DNA of 64,000 nucleotides from Tardiphaga robiniae (GTDB lineage: Bacteria; Pseudomonadota; Alphaproteobacteria; Rhizobiales; Xanthobacteraceae): assembly GCF_013359755.1 (NCBI RefSeq), contig NZ_JABMCJ010000070.1:1-64000 (forward strand). Reading direction: 5' to 3'. Positions 51,505-60,759 of the stretch are shown in pieces. The position numbers and the translations under genes were made by a program. How positions within the stretch are numbered: position 1 is the first letter of the stretch; each line of letters opens with the position of its first letter. Under the pieces are notes generated by a model, which saw only the letters and a program-made list of their open reading frames with translations, had not been told where the DNA came from and made no database searches.

Positions 51505-51702
51505 TTGCCGATAGGTTTAAATCAGCTAGCAGAAGCTCTCGGGCTGTCGCTAGCTACCGTAAACCGCGCATTGGCGAACCTTCGAGACAGCGACCTCGCT
51601 GACTTCAAGAGCGGGTCGTTGACCGTGAAGAACTGGCACGGCCTGGCGGATATTGGTGAGTTCAATCCCCGCTACTTGCACCTAAAGCGCCCGCCGTTCT
51701 GA
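51505..51702 (+). pseudogene. C-terminal remnant of a Crp/Fnr regulator
   Basis: The frame reads LNQLAEALGLSLATVNRALA then NLRDSDLADFKSGSLTVKNW and IGEFNPRYLHLKRPPF, the winged-helix DNA-binding end of Crp/Fnr regulators. The cyclic-nucleotide-binding half is absent: upstream sequence is unrelated. The TTG at 51505 has no proper ribosome site, so this is a fragment, although a stand-alone DNA-binding protein is just possible. Confidence 0.6.
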
Positions 51703-51806
51703 AGCGGGATGTGGACTGTCGAACGTAGCTCGAAAACATTAGCGGAACCTGAACCAAAATTCGGTGTTGAAGGGCGCAATCCACCCCCCAGCATTAGGAG
51801 CAAGCC

Positions 51807-52295
51807 GTGGCTGACAAAGATCTCAACGATCTGTTCCTCGATACTCTCAAGGACATCTATTACGCGGAAAAGCAGATCTATAAAGCCCTGCCGAAGATGG
51901 CGAAGGCCGCGCAGTCCGACCAATTGCGCGCAGCTTTCGATAAGCACCACACCGAGACTGAAGGCCAAATTGGTCGCCTCGAACAAATCTTCGATTCCCT
52001 CGGCAAAGCAGCTCGAGGAAAGAAGTGCGATGCGATCGAGGGTATTCTCGATGAAGGCAAGGAAATCATGGAGGAGTATGCTGACACTTCAGCTTTAGAC
52101 GCTGGTCTGTTGGCAGCAGCCCAAGCCGTGGAGCATTACGAAATCTCCCGCTACGGCACATTGAAGACCTGGGCCGGGACCCTCGGCCACAAGGACGCGG
52201 TCAAGCTCCTCGATCAGACATTGGCCGAAGAAAAGAAGACTGATGACGCCCTTTCCAAGCTGGCGGTCAGTGCCGTCAACGCTGAGGCGGCGTAA
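51807..52295 (+). CDS. YciE/YciF-type ferritin-like protein (DUF892)
   Basis: A 162-residue, all-helical protein: LNDLFLDTLKDIYYAEKQIY and ALPKMAKAAQ, then HHTETEGQIGRLEQIFDSLG and later AAQAVEHYEISRYGTLKTWA, the four-helix bundle with Glu/His metal ligands of the DUF892 ferroxidase-like family. It is linked to stress responses. GTG start with TAGGAG upstream. A bidirectional hairpin terminator follows at 52311. Confidence 0.9.
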   Translation: MADKDLNDLFLDTLKDIYYAEKQIYKALPKMAKAAQSDQLRAAFDKHHTETEGQIGRLEQIFDSLGKAARGKKCDAIEGILDEGKEIMEEYADTSALDAGLLAAAQAVEHYEISRYGTLKTWAGTLGHKDAVKLLDQTLAEEKKTDDALSKLAVSAVNAEAA

Positions 52296-52310
52296 ATATT
52301 ACAACGAAAG

Positions 52311-52332
52311 AGGCCGCCCACTGAGGCGGCCT
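52311..52332. terminator. Bidirectional terminator between convergent genes
   Basis: AGGCCGCC and GGCGGCCT flank a six-base loop, 15 bases after the DUF892 gene stop and touching the stop of the minus-strand gene at 52332. Confidence 0.65.
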
Positions 52333-52487
52333 TACTTTCCGCGCTCGATATCGCGGGCCTGTTGTTCCAGTTCGTCAGTAAGTTCGAGAATACGTCTGGC
52401 CGTTTCAGGATCGGTGGTCATACGCGCCATGGCCCGATACTTATCAACCTTGTCACGAAGTTCCCTGACTGTGCGCCTTGTATGCAT
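52332..52487 (-). CDS. Small coiled-coil protein, 51 residues
   Basis: GGAGGACG precedes ATG 52487. The protein reads MHTRRTVRELRDKVDKYRAM and ARRILELTDELEQQARDIER, a continuous charged helix likely to form a coiled coil. Similar small proteins are common in rhizobia without a known function. Convergent with the DUF892 gene. Confidence 0.65.
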   Translation of the reverse strand: MHTRRTVRELRDKVDKYRAMARMTTDPETARRILELTDELEQQARDIERGK

Positions 52488-52703
52488 CTCGTCCTCCGCC
52501 CATAGCGTTACGCGGGGAAGAGAAATTGGTTCTTTAGAACACCTCCAAATTGATGGTGCAGCCAAACTAGGCCACTGATGTCGGAAACAGGCCAGTACCA
52601 AAACTCGGTTCAAACCAATAGGGGAACGAATTGGCCTGATGTCCCTTCGTACTGCAAATGCCTAACCCGTTTCAGTTGTCGAATGGTTTTTTCATTCCTG
52701 TTG

Positions 52704-52916
52704 CTACATGTCGGCTAGTTCGTCCACCAAAATACGAACATTCTCGCTGTAGTCTACCGGGACTACCACGAGGCGAAGGCCGCCGGTCGCGAAGCGTTGG
52801 TACCAGACCGCCAGCCTCGGTCACGCGATGACCCTGGGCACCGTAGGACTGCGTAAGCGACGAAATCCGGATTGCCGAAAGTCATTCCAGCAACGGCGAA
52901 ACCGTCGACGGCCTTC
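52704..52916 (-). pseudogene. Degenerate 3' end of the TPP-enzyme gene
   Basis: This stretch matches the 3' end of the intact gene at 60762-60980 in the same orientation with many substitutions and at least one deletion of about 11 bases (around 52790) that breaks the frame; near its end it keeps the stop-proximal sequence coding ELADM. Only the last 70 codons remain. It abuts the alkB-like gene and shows that this segment has been duplicated. Confidence 0.75.
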
Positions 52917-52985
52917 ATCAGCGTCTTCATTTCGGCCTTGCCATCCCCATATTGGCTGCGGTGCCGATTAGATCAGGAGCCGGTT

Positions 52986-53576
52986 GTGTCGGAGCAGTTC
53001 AGCCTATTCGCCGATGAAAGAGTTGACCGTCCCGCAGGACTCCGCCACGCCGACAACTTCGTATCGCTCGACGTCGAAAAGGCGTTGATTCACGAGATCT
53101 CCACCCTGCCCCTGACGCCATTCCAGTTCGGCCAATACGAGGGCAAGCGCCGGATCGCCTCCTTCGGCTTCAGGTACGATTACACACTCCGCCGACTGAC
53201 CGAGGCTGCTCCCATTCCGGAATGGCTCGGCGACGTGATCCAGAACGTCGAGGCATTCGGCGGTCCGTCGACGCGGATCCAGCAGGTGCTCTGCACGGAA
53301 TACGACGTCGGCGTCGGGATCGGCTGGCACCGTGACAAGCCGCACTTCGACCGCATCTTCGGACTTTCGCTGGGTTCGGACTGCAAGCTGCGCTTCCGGA
53401 GATCTGCCTCTACCAAATGGGAGAGGTTCGCGTTGGAGGCCCGAGCCCGCTCGATCTATCTGATGTCCGACTCGTCGCGCACGGAATGGGAGCACAGTAT
53501 CTCAGCCGTTCCGGACAAGCGGTACTCGATCACGTTCCGGACGATGGCAGGTCCCGTTGTTCTGGGAGCGATCTAG
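52986..53576 (+). CDS. AlkB-like alpha-ketoglutarate-dependent dioxygenase
   Basis: A 196-residue Fe(II)/2-oxoglutarate dioxygenase. The iron ligands are visible in GWHRDKPHF (HxD) and in WEHSISAVPDKRYSITFRTM, where the second histidine and the Arg that binds 2-oxoglutarate fit. EYDVGVGIG precedes the HxD as in AlkB. It may repair alkylated bases or act on RNA. GTG 52986 follows AGGAG; the longer frame from 52872 reads through the remnant of the TPP-enzyme gene and is not a real start. Confidence 0.85.
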   Translation: MSEQFSLFADERVDRPAGLRHADNFVSLDVEKALIHEISTLPLTPFQFGQYEGKRRIASFGFRYDYTLRRLTEAAPIPEWLGDVIQNVEAFGGPSTRIQQVLCTEYDVGVGIGWHRDKPHFDRIFGLSLGSDCKLRFRRSASTKWERFALEARARSIYLMSDSSRTEWEHSISAVPDKRYSITFRTMAGPVVLGAI

Positions 53577-53886
53577 CGCTTAGGATGCTGGCCCGCGTTC
53601 GAGACACCGTAATCCACGGCGGTTGAGCTCCCTTGTCGTCTCCACTGCACTGCCCATAGTAATGATCGTTAAGTTAGTTGTCTTAGCGGCGCCGAAAAGC
53701 GGAAATCGCCCCCTCTTTGACGTCTTGGTCCCTTTAATGCACGAAAGCCTGGAGCCCTTCCTGTTGGGAAAAGCAGATCGTGGGCCATTGAATGTGTCAG
53801 AGACGCCGTTTATGAAGTCCGTGGAACCGCGAATTCAAATTTTCCGTAGAAATATTGCTATGATTCTTCGTGTTTCCGCCGGGGTG
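53577..53886. other. Gap between alkB-like and autotransporter genes
   Basis: This 310-base stretch begins with the repeat at 53587. A plus-strand frame (53623-53970) runs into the autotransporter antisense and lacks a ribosome site, so I do not call it. AT-richness rises near 53800-53870, which follows the autotransporter stop. Confidence 0.35.
53587..53626. repeat. Short repeat shared with 62579
   Basis: About 40 bases beginning GCTGGCCCGCGTTCGAGAC match 62579-62617 with a one-base gap and roughly four-fifths identity by eye. Each copy lies near a DNA-damage gene (alkB-like and dinB). Read on the minus strand both code a YGVSNAGQ-type stretch, so they may be remnants of the same lost gene. 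Confidence 0.5.
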
Positions 53887-56800
53887 TTACCATTGATACC
53901 TCACCACACCCTTTCCGGCGTAAGATCGCGTGACGTCGGAGAATTCGCCTTCAAATGTCGCAGCGAGTGAGACGCCGTTGCGGAACGTCATTTCGGCGGC
54001 GGCCGTCGTGAGGGCTGCGTCATGTGCGACCGCCGCACCATTCACGACGAAGCTCGCGCCGGGCAATGACTGGAACGTTGCAGAGGCCGAGCGGTCGGTG
54101 TTGGTATCGTGCGCCCAGGCGGCACGGCCGCGCAGGGTCAGCATCGCGTCGCTGACGGCGAAGGACTTGTCCGAGCGCAGACCCAGTTCGGTGCGGGTGT
54201 CGGTCACCGTCTTCGCGGCGTAGTTCAGCGCAAACGTGCCCCCACCACCGTTGGCGCTTTCCGCATAGGCGGGCAGATCGAATGCAGTCACCTGCACGGC
54301 CGCATAGGGCGTGACGCCGACGCCACCGAAAGATGGCACGACAAAACGGTTGCCGCCCTCGACACGCGCCGAGTAGCTGTTGGCATTATACTCGGCACGC
54401 AGGCGATCGGTACCGGCGATGGTTACCGTGCGGTCGGTGGTGATGTCCTGCCAGCCATAGGCTGCAGCCGCGGTGATATAGGCGGACGCTACGTTGTGCC
54501 GGATGAAAGCGCCGGCCTGAAACAAATCAGATTGGCCGCTGCCGGCGTTTGCCAGCGAGAAGCTGGTGCCGCCACCGGCGAGCGCGAAGCCAGCCACAGT
54601 GGTCGGTGCCATCCAGTAATCGGCCCCGACGGCGAGGCCGCCGATACGCGAGGTGGCGTTGCTGGAGCCGAGCGTGCTGCTGCCGCTGGTCGTCTGCGAG
54701 CCACCGTAGCCGGCCGCCCAGACATTCCAGCGCGCCTCGAATGCGCGCGGCGGCGCCTTTGCAAACATCGCGAAGGCATCGCTCGGCTTGCGCCTGGCCG
54801 CGTAGCCCAGCGCATCCCCAGCGTAACCACTCACAGTCGGCGCATTGAAATCACGTCCCGCCGTAAACGGATCGGTCATCAACCCCATGAACAGGTTCAT
54901 CGCGTCGAATGTCGCCTGTTGCGATCCCGTCGCGGTCTCGCCCGAGGCCTGCGTCAGCGCTTTGAGCAGTGCGTCACCCGACAGCGCAAACAGCGCATTG
55001 AAACCAGCTGGTATAGCGCCGCCACCGGCCAGCACCTTTTCGAGTCCGGCTGCAACGTTCTTCTCATTGATGGTGGCGGTGCCTGGCAGGCTGAATGACG
55101 TCAGGCCGGGATCAAGCGTCAACAGCACATCGTTGCCGACATAGCTGAGCCGCGCGTTGCTGGCGAAAATGCTGGGGGTGAGGAAATTCACGCCCGCAAA
55201 AGTGCCGCTCACGGTACCCGCCGTCATGATCGTATAGGTCGTCGTCGCCGTCAGGCGTGTCAGCGGATCCACCACGACCGTGCCGGCGAGAGTGGCGGTA
55301 CCCGTGACGCTGGTCTTGTCGGATGTCGTGCCGGAGATCTGCACCAGGTAGGTCGCAGCCGTCGTCAAGGTCAGGTTGCCGCTCACACTGAGCGTGCCGA
55401 TGGAGTTTCCGGGCGCCAGCGTGCCGCCGTTGATCAGCGTCTCGCCGACGGTGCCGTTGCCGCCGAGCATGCCGCCGGCGTTCACCGTGAGGAGACTTGC
55501 TGCGGAGAGATCGGTGTTCACCGACAATGTGCCGCCGTTGACCGTCACCGGTCCCGCATAAGTCGATGTGCCCGTGAGCGTCCAGTTGGATGACCCGGTC
55601 TTGTCGAGGAGGGCCCAGCCCGAACCGATCAGGCTGAGGTCGAAGCTGTTGCTGCCCGAGCCTGCGAAACGGAACGTGTCCGTGCCACTACCGAGCGCCC
55701 CGCCGGTCAGCGTTGCGGCTGGCCCGCTCATGATGAAGAGGTTGTTGGCGCCAAAAAGAAATAAAGCGAGGCCACTGGTGCCGGTAATGCTGCCGGCATT
55801 GGTGATCGTGGTGCTGCCGGCGGTCGTCACGATGCCGGTGTCGCCGCCGATCGAGCCGCTGTTCGTGAGTGTATTGACCGCGCCGCCTTGGAATATCACG
55901 CCTTGTCCGGTGATGCCTTGCACGGTCGCGCCGCTGCCGACGGAGACGTTCAGATTGCCGGCTCCTGTCGTCCCGGCGCTGATGCCAGCGGAAGCGGCGG
56001 TAATGTTGCCGTTCACCGCGACCGTGACGTCGTTATTGTTGGCGGCGTTGGAGATGGTCGCCTCGATGCCGGCCGACGCCCCGCTGATCGTTCCGGCAGT
56101 CGTAACGTTAACTGCACCGGTGCCCTGCGTGAAGGCCCAGACACCTTTGGTGCTGGTGCTGCCAGGCACACTGGACACGCTGGACACATTGATCGTGCTG
56201 CCCGCGCTCGTATTGACCGAGACCGTGCCTGCTCCCCCCGAGTTGAACGCAGTCAACCCGGTCGTGTCGGCGAAGATCGTCCCGCCGGTCTGCGACAGGT
56301 TGACTTCTCCGTTGCCGGACCGGGACGCCTGAATACCGGTTCTGAAGAGAGCGCCGGCGCTGCCGATATTGGCATCCGAAATGATATCGACGGCGCCGCC
56401 AAACGTACCGAGCGATAGCGCAAAGATGCCGATACTGCTATCGGGCGTGCCACTGGCATTCGTGATCGTCGTGTTGCCGGTCAGCACGCCAGAGAGGCTT
56501 CCCCCGTTGCTTTGCATGCCCAAACCAAACCCGGTGCTGGCCGTTGCCGTAACGCTGCCGCCATTCAGGAAGACATTGATCGCACCGTCATTCGATTGAG
56601 CGGTAATGCCCGAACCGCCGGAAAAATTCGCCGCGACGGGTGCGCTGCTCGTGCCCACCGCAATGGCGCCATTGCCTGAGCTTGAAACAGCAGACAGGCC
56701 GACGGCACCGCCGGTGGCACTGCCATTGCCGGAATAGGCGATGTTTCCATCGGCGGAACTGAGATGGATCCCGTTGCCGGCCCCCGTCACTGCACCATTG

Positions 56801-57144
56801 TTAGTGAATGTGACGGGACTTCCGGGTTCGGTCGTAGAAATCCAGAGCCCCTCTCCGCTGACCGTTTGGCCGGCGTTGACCGCGCCGGTCACTGCGCCAT
56901 CGGAGGTGAATTCCTGCTTATAATCGTTCGACGTCGTCGATGCCGCGTTAGTGTTTGTCGTGAAAGTTGTTACCGTCGTGTCGCAGGTGACAGTATTCGG
57001 CACGCCCCCTCCGGATATGGTGCAGGCAGCGAGCGCACTGTTGGAATGGCCGGCCACGCCGAAGACCAGGGCCCCGGTAAAGGTCGTGCCAGCGAGCAGG
57101 GCGCGTCTGACATTCGCTCGCGACTGTTGAAACTGCTTCTGCAT
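53887..57144 (-). CDS. Autotransporter with outer-membrane beta barrel
   Basis: A 1085-residue type V secretion protein. The N-terminus is an extended signal region (RRALLAGTTFTGALVFGVAG ... SNSALAAC). The passenger (about 50-800) is a Gly/Ser/Thr/Asn-rich beta helix with a passenger-associated repeat (STYAGPVTVNGGTLSVNTDL, LAPGNSIGTLSVSGNLTL). The last 280 residues are the barrel (WNVWAAGYGGSQTTSGSST, then ... GVSLAATFEGEF) ending in an aromatic residue (YQW), as barrels need. It is likely an adhesin or similar surface protein. Start 57144 (MQKQFQQS) is preferred over 57180. Confidence 0.93.
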   Translation of the reverse strand: MQKQFQQSRANVRRALLAGTTFTGALVFGVAGHSNSALAACTISGGGVPNTVTCDTTVTTFTTNTNAASTTSNDYKQEFTSDGAVTGAVNAGQTVSGEGLWISTTEPGSPVTFTNNGAVTGAGNGIHLSSADGNIAYSGNGSATGGAVGLSAVSSSGNGAIAVGTSSAPVAANFSGGSGITAQSNDGAINVFLNGGSVTATASTGFGLGMQSNGGSLSGVLTGNTTITNASGTPDSSIGIFALSLGTFGGAVDIISDANIGSAGALFRTGIQASRSGNGEVNLSQTGGTIFADTTGLTAFNSGGAGTVSVNTSAGSTINVSSVSSVPGSTSTKGVWAFTQGTGAVNVTTAGTISGASAGIEATISNAANNNDVTVAVNGNITAASAGISAGTTGAGNLNVSVGSGATVQGITGQGVIFQGGAVNTLTNSGSIGGDTGIVTTAGSTTITNAGSITGTSGLALFLFGANNLFIMSGPAATLTGGALGSGTDTFRFAGSGSNSFDLSLIGSGWALLDKTGSSNWTLTGTSTYAGPVTVNGGTLSVNTDLSAASLLTVNAGGMLGGNGTVGETLINGGTLAPGNSIGTLSVSGNLTLTTAATYLVQISGTTSDKTSVTGTATLAGTVVVDPLTRLTATTTYTIMTAGTVSGTFAGVNFLTPSIFASNARLSYVGNDVLLTLDPGLTSFSLPGTATINEKNVAAGLEKVLAGGGAIPAGFNALFALSGDALLKALTQASGETATGSQQATFDAMNLFMGLMTDPFTAGRDFNAPTVSGYAGDALGYAARRKPSDAFAMFAKAPPRAFEARWNVWAAGYGGSQTTSGSSTLGSSNATSRIGGLAVGADYWMAPTTVAGFALAGGGTSFSLANAGSGQSDLFQAGAFIRHNVASAYITAAAAYGWQDITTDRTVTIAGTDRLRAEYNANSYSARVEGGNRFVVPSFGGVGVTPYAAVQVTAFDLPAYAESANGGGGTFALNYAAKTVTDTRTELGLRSDKSFAVSDAMLTLRGRAAWAHDTNTDRSASATFQSLPGASFVVNGAAVAHDAALTTAAAEMTFRNGVSLAATFEGEFSDVTRSYAGKGVVRYQW

Positions 57145-57225
57145 AGCGCTGCCTGCGTGCGGCCCGTCTTCGCGGGCCACGATTTGAGATTAATTTTTTT
57201 GAACGTGGAAAGTCGCGTCGTCCGA

Positions 57226-57885
57226 TCAGGCGGACGGCTGCTTGGCCTTGCGCAGATAGGGCAGAACGGCATCGAAGGCGCCGAAACGTTTGACGGCGTC
57301 CTCATCCGAGACCGAGCCGGCGATCACGATATCTTCACCGGGCATCCAGTCAGCGGGCGTCGCAACCGGAAAATTGGCCGTGAGCTGCATCGAATCGATA
57401 GCCCGCAGGATTTCGCGGAAATTACGACCGGTCGTCATCGGATAGGTCAGGGTCAGCTTCACCTTCTTGTCGGGGCCGATGATGAACACCGAGCGCACCG
57501 TCTGATTGTCGGCCGGCGTGCGACCTTCCGACGTATCGCCGGCAGTCGATGGCAGCATGTCAAAGAGCTTGGCGACCTTGAGCTCCTGGTCTCCGATCAT
57601 CGGATAGTTGACCTCATGGCCCGTTGCCTTGTGGATGTCGCCCTTCCACTTTTTGTGATTCTCGACCGGATCGACGGAGATGCCGATGATCTTGGTATTG
57701 CGCTTATCGAACTCGCCTTTCAGGCCCGCCATCGTGCCGAGCTCGGTCGTGCAGATCGGCGTGAAGTCTTTCGGATGCGAGAACAGGACCGCCCAACCGT
57801 CGCCGATCCATTCATGGAAGGCGATCGGTCCTTCGGTGGTGTCAGCGGTGAAATCCGGTGCGATGTCGTTGATGCGAAGGGTCAT
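57226..57885 (-). CDS. 1-Cys peroxiredoxin (Prx6-type)
   Basis: A 219-residue peroxiredoxin. The peroxidatic cysteine is in HPKDFTPICTTELG (about residue 47), with the resolving partner absent as in the 1-Cys Prx6 group, and the C-terminal half has MIGDQELKVAKLFDMLP and SVFIIGPDKKVKLTLTYPMT. It reduces peroxides in the cytoplasm. ATG 57885 has GGGAGCAGGGAC upstream; an extension to 57999 is not family-like. Possibly paired with the stress genes around it. Confidence 0.93.
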   Translation of the reverse strand: MTLRINDIAPDFTADTTEGPIAFHEWIGDGWAVLFSHPKDFTPICTTELGTMAGLKGEFDKRNTKIIGISVDPVENHKKWKGDIHKATGHEVNYPMIGDQELKVAKLFDMLPSTAGDTSEGRTPADNQTVRSVFIIGPDKKVKLTLTYPMTTGRNFREILRAIDSMQLTANFPVATPADWMPGEDIVIAGSVSDEDAVKRFGAFDAVLPYLRKAKQPSA

Positions 57886-58105
57886 GTCCCTGCTCCCCAT
57901 AATCGATTGTGCCAGACCCGGCGCGGTTGCAGCTGCTGGAAAAGCAGCGCGCGGCCATGGTCCCCGACTCCCACTTGCCATGGGCGGCGATGGCCGCACT
58001 ATGCAATTCCGGCATGAACGGATGGGGGATCCCTGCGCGAGATCCAGAGCGTTTTCGAGCGAAATGGGGCCAACTCGCGTTTAAAAAACGCGTAAAAACA
58101 GGCTT

Positions 58106-59101
58106 CTAGCGTTCGTTCCGGCGTAAGGTCTCGGAAGGAAGCTCACCGAAGCGAAGGCGATAAGCCTGTGCAAAACGGCCGAGCTCCCAGAAGCCGTATT
58201 GCATGGCGACATTTGTCACCAGGGTCGTGGCCGGATCGGACACCAACAGCCTGTCACGAACCAGGTCGAATCGTCGATTGCGGGCATATTGTGCCGCGCT
58301 CTCTCCAAGAAAGTGCTGGCAAGCGAGGTTGAGCGTTCGCTGAGCCACGCCGATCTCTGCACAAATGTCGCCGAGCGATAACATCTCCTCGGGGCGATCT
58401 TCCAGAGCGCGTTCGAAGCGAGCAACGATCTGGCGATGGCGGCCGATAGCGGCCCGGTCCGGCTTCACCTGGCCACCGATGAGGCAGGCGAGAAGTGTAT
58501 CCAGGATGGTGCCGGAAAGTGCCTTGGCCGATTGCGGCGCCTCGATAATCCACGGCGTCTCCCTGATTGTGCGCGCTATATCATCCGTGAGCCGGACAAG
58601 GCGCGCCATCGCCGCCTCCGGCGCCACGAACATCCGGTCATCATCGAGCGGCACCCCATGGTCCAAACCCATCAATGCCCGCGCGTGCGTGGCGAGCAGA
58701 TCGAACGGCATCGTAATGATAGCAAAGGCCCAAGGCAGTCCCGGCGGAGAACTCGTGACGGTCCGCTCGTTCGGTCGACGGTGAAAAATATGCTGGCCAA
58801 ACAGCTCTCTGCCCGAAACGCGACGGACGATGGCAGGTTCGGTGGCAAACATGAAAGTATGCTGGTTCGCAACAATCGCGGATATAGGAATTCCCTCGTT
58901 GAACCTGCCAACCCCTATACTGAGTTGGCCGAAAGCTGCACGCGCCATGGTCGCATGAAAATTATTACGTGCTCGTCCAGTCGGACGGGGACCGCCAGCC
59001 AATGCATTGATAGCGCCGATCGCCTCCGCCATCTCCTCCTGCCTCGAAAACGCGCCGTAATAAGCACGGGCAGGCTCGTCGAATTTCTGATCTGGCGTCA
59101 T
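58106..59101 (-). CDS. AraC family transcriptional regulator
   Basis: A 331-residue regulator. The C-terminal 100 residues hold two helix-turn-helix units: LSLGDICAEIGVAQRTLNLA and then TLVTNVAMQYGFWELGRFAQ followed by YRLRFGELPSETLRR, the AraC pattern. The N-terminal half has a cupin-like shape (FGQLSIGVGRFNEGIPISAI). The metallophosphoesterase gene is divergent from it, about 200 bases away, and could be its target. Ligand unknown. Confidence 0.87.
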   Translation of the reverse strand: MTPDQKFDEPARAYYGAFSRQEEMAEAIGAINALAGGPRPTGRARNNFHATMARAAFGQLSIGVGRFNEGIPISAIVANQHTFMFATEPAIVRRVSGRELFGQHIFHRRPNERTVTSSPPGLPWAFAIITMPFDLLATHARALMGLDHGVPLDDDRMFVAPEAAMARLVRLTDDIARTIRETPWIIEAPQSAKALSGTILDTLLACLIGGQVKPDRAAIGRHRQIVARFERALEDRPEEMLSLGDICAEIGVAQRTLNLACQHFLGESAAQYARNRRFDLVRDRLLVSDPATTLVTNVAMQYGFWELGRFAQAYRLRFGELPSETLRRNER

Positions 59102-59304
59102 GATCGCGATGTCGCCTTACAGGCTCGCACAATCGTCATAAGATTGTTCAACGGTGTCTCAGAAATAATATCATACCACGGAAGTCAAGATACTGCTTGG
59201 CGGGATGCCGTCGGGTCGAGCGTAGAAGAACCATAGCTGGGCAGTTGACCAGCAAGAACGGCGGGCCGTTCCGCCAACCGCGCTGTCAGTCGCAAAGAGG
59301 CCTC

Positions 59305-60642
59305 ATGCGTCAAAGACGCTCGATCGTTTGGCAAGACGTGACAAATCTCAGTCGCACCGACGAAACTCACCTGATCGTGCTAAGTGTCCGCGTTGAAGCA
59401 ACGCAAAGGCCGAGCTTGGTCGAGGACGTCCTGCGATCCGTGCTGGAAAGCGGTATCGCACTGGCATACATATGTGCTCGTCACCGCGTCGATTCATTTC
59501 GGAGAAGCCCGATTTTCCATCTCATTTTTGGCCTTCCCTGGCTGCTCGTCGTCACCCGCTTCCTCTGGCCCCTTCATCTTCCACTTGCTGCAAAATATAC
59601 GATCGCGCTGCTTCTGCTCGTGGCATCGCAATTCCATTTCTGGAGCAAACTCTCGTCGGGTTCGGTGCTCTGTCCCGAATTTCCACGCCCGGTCGTCGTC
59701 CTTTTCAACTGGGCCTTCGGCGGCATCATTCTTCTCGCGCTACTGCAACTGCTGCTGGACGCAGCAACGCTCGTCGGTGCGCTGATCCCTGGTGGTAGCT
59801 TCAGCGTGCCCGACGGCTTCCGGTACGCGATGGCGGGTCTGGCGGCCTGTCTGGCTGCGATCGGCGTGATGCAAGCCACACGAATTCCACCTCTGAAAGA
59901 CATAGAAGTAGGCATCCAAGGGCTTCCGCGGCAATTCGACGGTTACACGATCCTGCAACTGACAGATCTTCACATTAGCCGCCTGTTTCCCGCCGCATGG
60001 GCGCGTGCCGTCGTGGAGCGCTCGAACATCCTCGGCGTGGATCTGATCGCGATCACGGGAGATTTGATCGACGGCACGCTCGACGTCCGACGCGCGGACG
60101 TCGAGCCGCTTCGGGACCTGCGTGCGACCGACGGCGTTTACGTGATCCCCGGCAACCACGAATACTACTTCGGCTACGCTGCCTGGATGCAGCACTACGC
60201 TTCGATGGGAATGGTCACGCTGGAGAACAGGCACGTCGTTCTCGATCGCGGCGGCGGGCGGCTCGTCCTCGCTGGCGTTACCGATCGTGCATCGCGCGGC
60301 GGCGGCTTGACCGCTCCGGACATCGAGGCCGCCGTCGATGGTTCCCCCGACGGCGCTCCGGTCATCCTACTCGATCATCAGCCGAGCGAAGCTCCGCGCG
60401 CCGCAGCGCTCGGCGTGAAGCTTCAGCTTTCCGGACATACGCATGGTGGATTGATCGTCGGGCTGGATCGGCTCGCCGCGCGCGCCAACGCGGGCTATGT
60501 CTCCGGCCGCTACCAGATCGGTGCGATGACGCTCTACGTGAACAACGGCACTGGTCTGTGGCCCGGATTCGCATTGCGTCTCGGCCGGCCGTCGGAACTC
60601 ACGCGCGTTACACTGCGCCAAGCAGCGCCCTCAGGGCTTTAG
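59305..60642 (+). CDS. Membrane-anchored metallophosphoesterase
   Basis: A 445-residue protein. The N-terminal half carries about four membrane helices (IFHLIFGLPWLLVVTRFLWP, TIALLLLVASQFHFW, VVLFNWAFGGIILLALLQLL, FRYAMAGLAACLAAIGVMQA), then the calcineurin-like domain: LQLTDLHIS, ITGDLIDG, VIPGNHEYY, LLDHQPSEA and SGHTHGG, the five metal-ligand motifs in order. The YkuE/YaeI-like group is a good fit. The ATG at 59305 has GAGG upstream; earlier in-frame codons lack a ribosome site. Confidence 0.85.
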   Translation: MRQRRSIVWQDVTNLSRTDETHLIVLSVRVEATQRPSLVEDVLRSVLESGIALAYICARHRVDSFRRSPIFHLIFGLPWLLVVTRFLWPLHLPLAAKYTIALLLLVASQFHFWSKLSSGSVLCPEFPRPVVVLFNWAFGGIILLALLQLLLDAATLVGALIPGGSFSVPDGFRYAMAGLAACLAAIGVMQATRIPPLKDIEVGIQGLPRQFDGYTILQLTDLHISRLFPAAWARAVVERSNILGVDLIAITGDLIDGTLDVRRADVEPLRDLRATDGVYVIPGNHEYYFGYAAWMQHYASMGMVTLENRHVVLDRGGGRLVLAGVTDRASRGGGLTAPDIEAAVDGSPDGAPVILLDHQPSEAPRAAALGVKLQLSGHTHGGLIVGLDRLAARANAGYVSGRYQIGAMTLYVNNGTGLWPGFALRLGRPSELTRVTLRQAAPSGL

Positions 60643-60759
60643 GACAGTCTCTGTCATCGCCGCCGTTGCCAATGACCGGTGTCCCGACTAATTGAAGACC
60701 CTGCACGCCAGACAGAATTCCCACTGGCGATAGGCGGCCAGCAGAGGACGACAGGCGCC

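Noticed and set aside
53623-53970. 115-codon frame downstream of the alkB-like gene
   Set aside because: No ribosome site, and it runs into the 3' end of the autotransporter gene on the other strand.
53887-57144. Repeats inside the autotransporter as a tandem DNA repeat
   Set aside because: They are protein-level Gly/Ser/Thr-rich beta-helix turns without exact DNA repetition.
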